A DNA stretch of 15,731 nt. Source: Halanaerobiales bacterium. Lineage in GTDB: Bacteria > Bacillota > Halanaerobiia > Halanaerobiales > M55B127. The notes beneath the pieces were generated by a model. It did no database searches, had not been told where the DNA came from, and was given only the letters and a program-made list of their open reading frames with translations. The first letter of the stretch is position 1; every line of letters starts with the position of its first letter. This document shows, piece by piece, positions 15,078 through 15,731 of this stretch. Made by a program: the position numbers and the translations under genes. The stretch lies in NCBI GenBank assembly GCA_021736965.1, contig JAIPEV010000018.1, positions 1 through 15,731 of the forward strand, given 5' to 3'.

Positions 15078-15118
15078 AGTATTCGATCATCGATTAAATC
15101 GATGATCTAAACACCTCC
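15078..15118 (-). promoter_or_regulatory. Translation-initiation leader with hairpin between Shine-Dalgarno and start codon
   Basis: The best Shine-Dalgarno for the AcsE/MtgA-type gene, GGAGG (15118-15114), lies 36 bases before its ATG, far beyond normal spacing. Between them, GATCATCGAT (15107-15098) and ATCGATGATC (15094-15085) form a perfect 10-bp inverted repeat with a 3-base loop; two more T-A pairs beyond one mismatch extend it. Folded, the stem brings the Shine-Dalgarno to about 7 bases from the ATG. No closer ribosome-binding site is seen. It has no U-run, so it is not an intrinsic terminator. It could alternatively be a DNA operator. Confidence 0.65.
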
Positions 15119-15136
15119 TTATAGTTATTAGATATT

Positions 15137-15731
15137 TTACCAGGGTTTACCGATTGCTGTAATCGTCAACCTACTTTCAATAAAAATCTTATCATCCTTA
15201 TTTTTATTACTCTGTCCTAGATAATCACTATACTTATCATCTTTAATAATCTTAGTTTCAATATTACTTGCTTTAGAACTTTCCGCTCTTTTAACAGCAA
15301 TATTTTCACCTTCATTCTTGGCATAGCTAACAGCGTCTTTTAATTTTTTAAAAAACTTTCTTTCTAAGGGAGTATGGACTAAAAATCCTCCCCCATCTCC
15401 TGGTTTGATCATTACAGTTATATGCTCTATTACTTCACCTCCTACAGTTCCTACTGCATTTGCCACTTCTGCATAATCAGGTAAGATCAAATCTGTATTT
15501 AACCTTTTAGATATTTCAGGGAAATAAGCCTTTACAGGTGCCCCCACAGCAATAAGTGGCAAATTACATTTAAGACTGAATTGAACTAAATCGGTATCTT
15601 GATTATCATTATCAAGCATTTTTTTAAAAAAATAATACAAATCATTACTTTTTAAAGATAAGCTTTTACCTTCTTCTTGAGCAAGAGTTTTTACAATTAC
15701 TTTAGATACCTGATAATATATCTCCAATAAT
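15137..15731 (-). CDS. Hydantoinase/oxoprolinase-family protein (C-terminal part, cut by window edge)
   Basis: Only the last roughly 197 codons are present; the frame runs open to the window end, and the TTG near 15727 is an internal leucine rather than a start. The segment LPLIAVGAPVKAYFPEISKRL (55-75, counting from that TTG) followed by DLILPDYAEVANAVGTVGG (79-97) is the signature of the C-terminal half of HyuA-type hydantoinase/oxoprolinase proteins, which have an ATP-binding actin-like fold. The ending ESRLTITAIGKPW also fits that family. Known members hydrolyse 5-oxoproline or hydantoins with ATP. In a corrinoid/THF operon a different job is possible, since reductive activators of corrinoid proteins also have an actin-like fold, but nothing here shows that. 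It ends 59 bases before the methyltransferase start and is on the same strand, so it is probably co-transcribed. Confidence 0.8.
   Translation of the reverse strand, partial: LLEIYYQVSKVIVKTLAQEEGKSLSLKSNDLYYFFKKMLDNDNQDTDLVQFSLKCNLPLIAVGAPVKAYFPEISKRLNTDLILPDYAEVANAVGTVGGEVIEHITVMIKPGDGGGFLVHTPLERKFFKKLKDAVSYAKNEGENIAVKRAESSKASNIETKIIKDDKYSDYLGQSNKNKDDKIFIESRLTITAIGKPW

Noticed and set aside
15072..15104. Short upstream peptide starting ATG at 15104-15102 (MIEYYDYYW) overlapping the methyltransferase start
   Set aside because: Its ATG sits inside the hairpin stem, it is only nine codons, and nothing indicates it is translated; noted only as a possible leader peptide.
15085..15107. Intrinsic terminator after the hydantoinase-like gene
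   Set aside because: The hairpin is strong but AT-rich with no following U-run, and it sits between a Shine-Dalgarno and its start codon.

Overview
The window is a densely packed, low-GC (AT-rich) stretch in which every gene lies on the minus strand, so transcription runs from high to low coordinates. The gene content is that of a strict anaerobe with folate-based one-carbon (Wood-Ljungdahl type) metabolism. The low GC, strong Shine-Dalgarno sequences and many acidic proteins suggest an anaerobic Firmicute, possibly a halophilic acetogen or methylotroph of the Halanaerobiales type. That taxonomic guess is inference only.

Layout in transcription order. The C-terminal end of a hydantoinase/oxoprolinase-family protein (15731-15137, cut by the window edge) is followed by an AcsE/MtgA-type methyl-THF:corrinoid methyltransferase (15077-14283), whose Shine-Dalgarno and start codon are separated by a perfect hairpin. 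Next come an HdrA-like flavoprotein (14262-13240) and a 450-aa protein made of a degenerate HdrA half, a two-cluster ferredoxin and an MvhD-like domain (13198-11846). Then metV and metF (methylene-THF reductase), hdrC, a double-FAD hdrA, flxD/mvhD, flxC, flxB and flxA (11849-3546). The run ends with a non-pyrrolysine MttB-family methyltransferase (3517-2093) and fhs, formate-THF ligase (2070-400). Genes overlap or are separated by at most about 60 bases, so all fourteen probably form one operon. Downstream, a probable promoter, a clear tetrahydrofolate riboswitch and the first 66 codons of the folate ECF-transporter S component folT occupy 408-1.

How the parts fit together: the MttB homologue would move a methyl group from a quaternary or tertiary amine to a corrinoid protein, which is not in this window. 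The AcsE/MtgA-type enzyme would exchange methyl between corrinoid and THF, MetFV would interconvert methyl- and methylene-THF, and Fhs would interconvert formyl-THF and formate. FlxA brings an NAD(P)H/FAD site and FlxBCD plus HdrA/HdrC bring iron-sulfur and flavin carriers, so the methylene-THF reductase appears wired to an NADH-linked, possibly electron-bifurcating Flx/Hdr module. There is no HdrB in the window, which suggests that MetFV occupies its place. The separate HdrA-like pair upstream looks like a second, partly degenerate HdrA/MvhD unit.

No rRNA, tRNA, mobile element, CRISPR array or long gene-free stretch is visible. The only non-coding region of note is the roughly 200-base riboswitch leader at 200-399.
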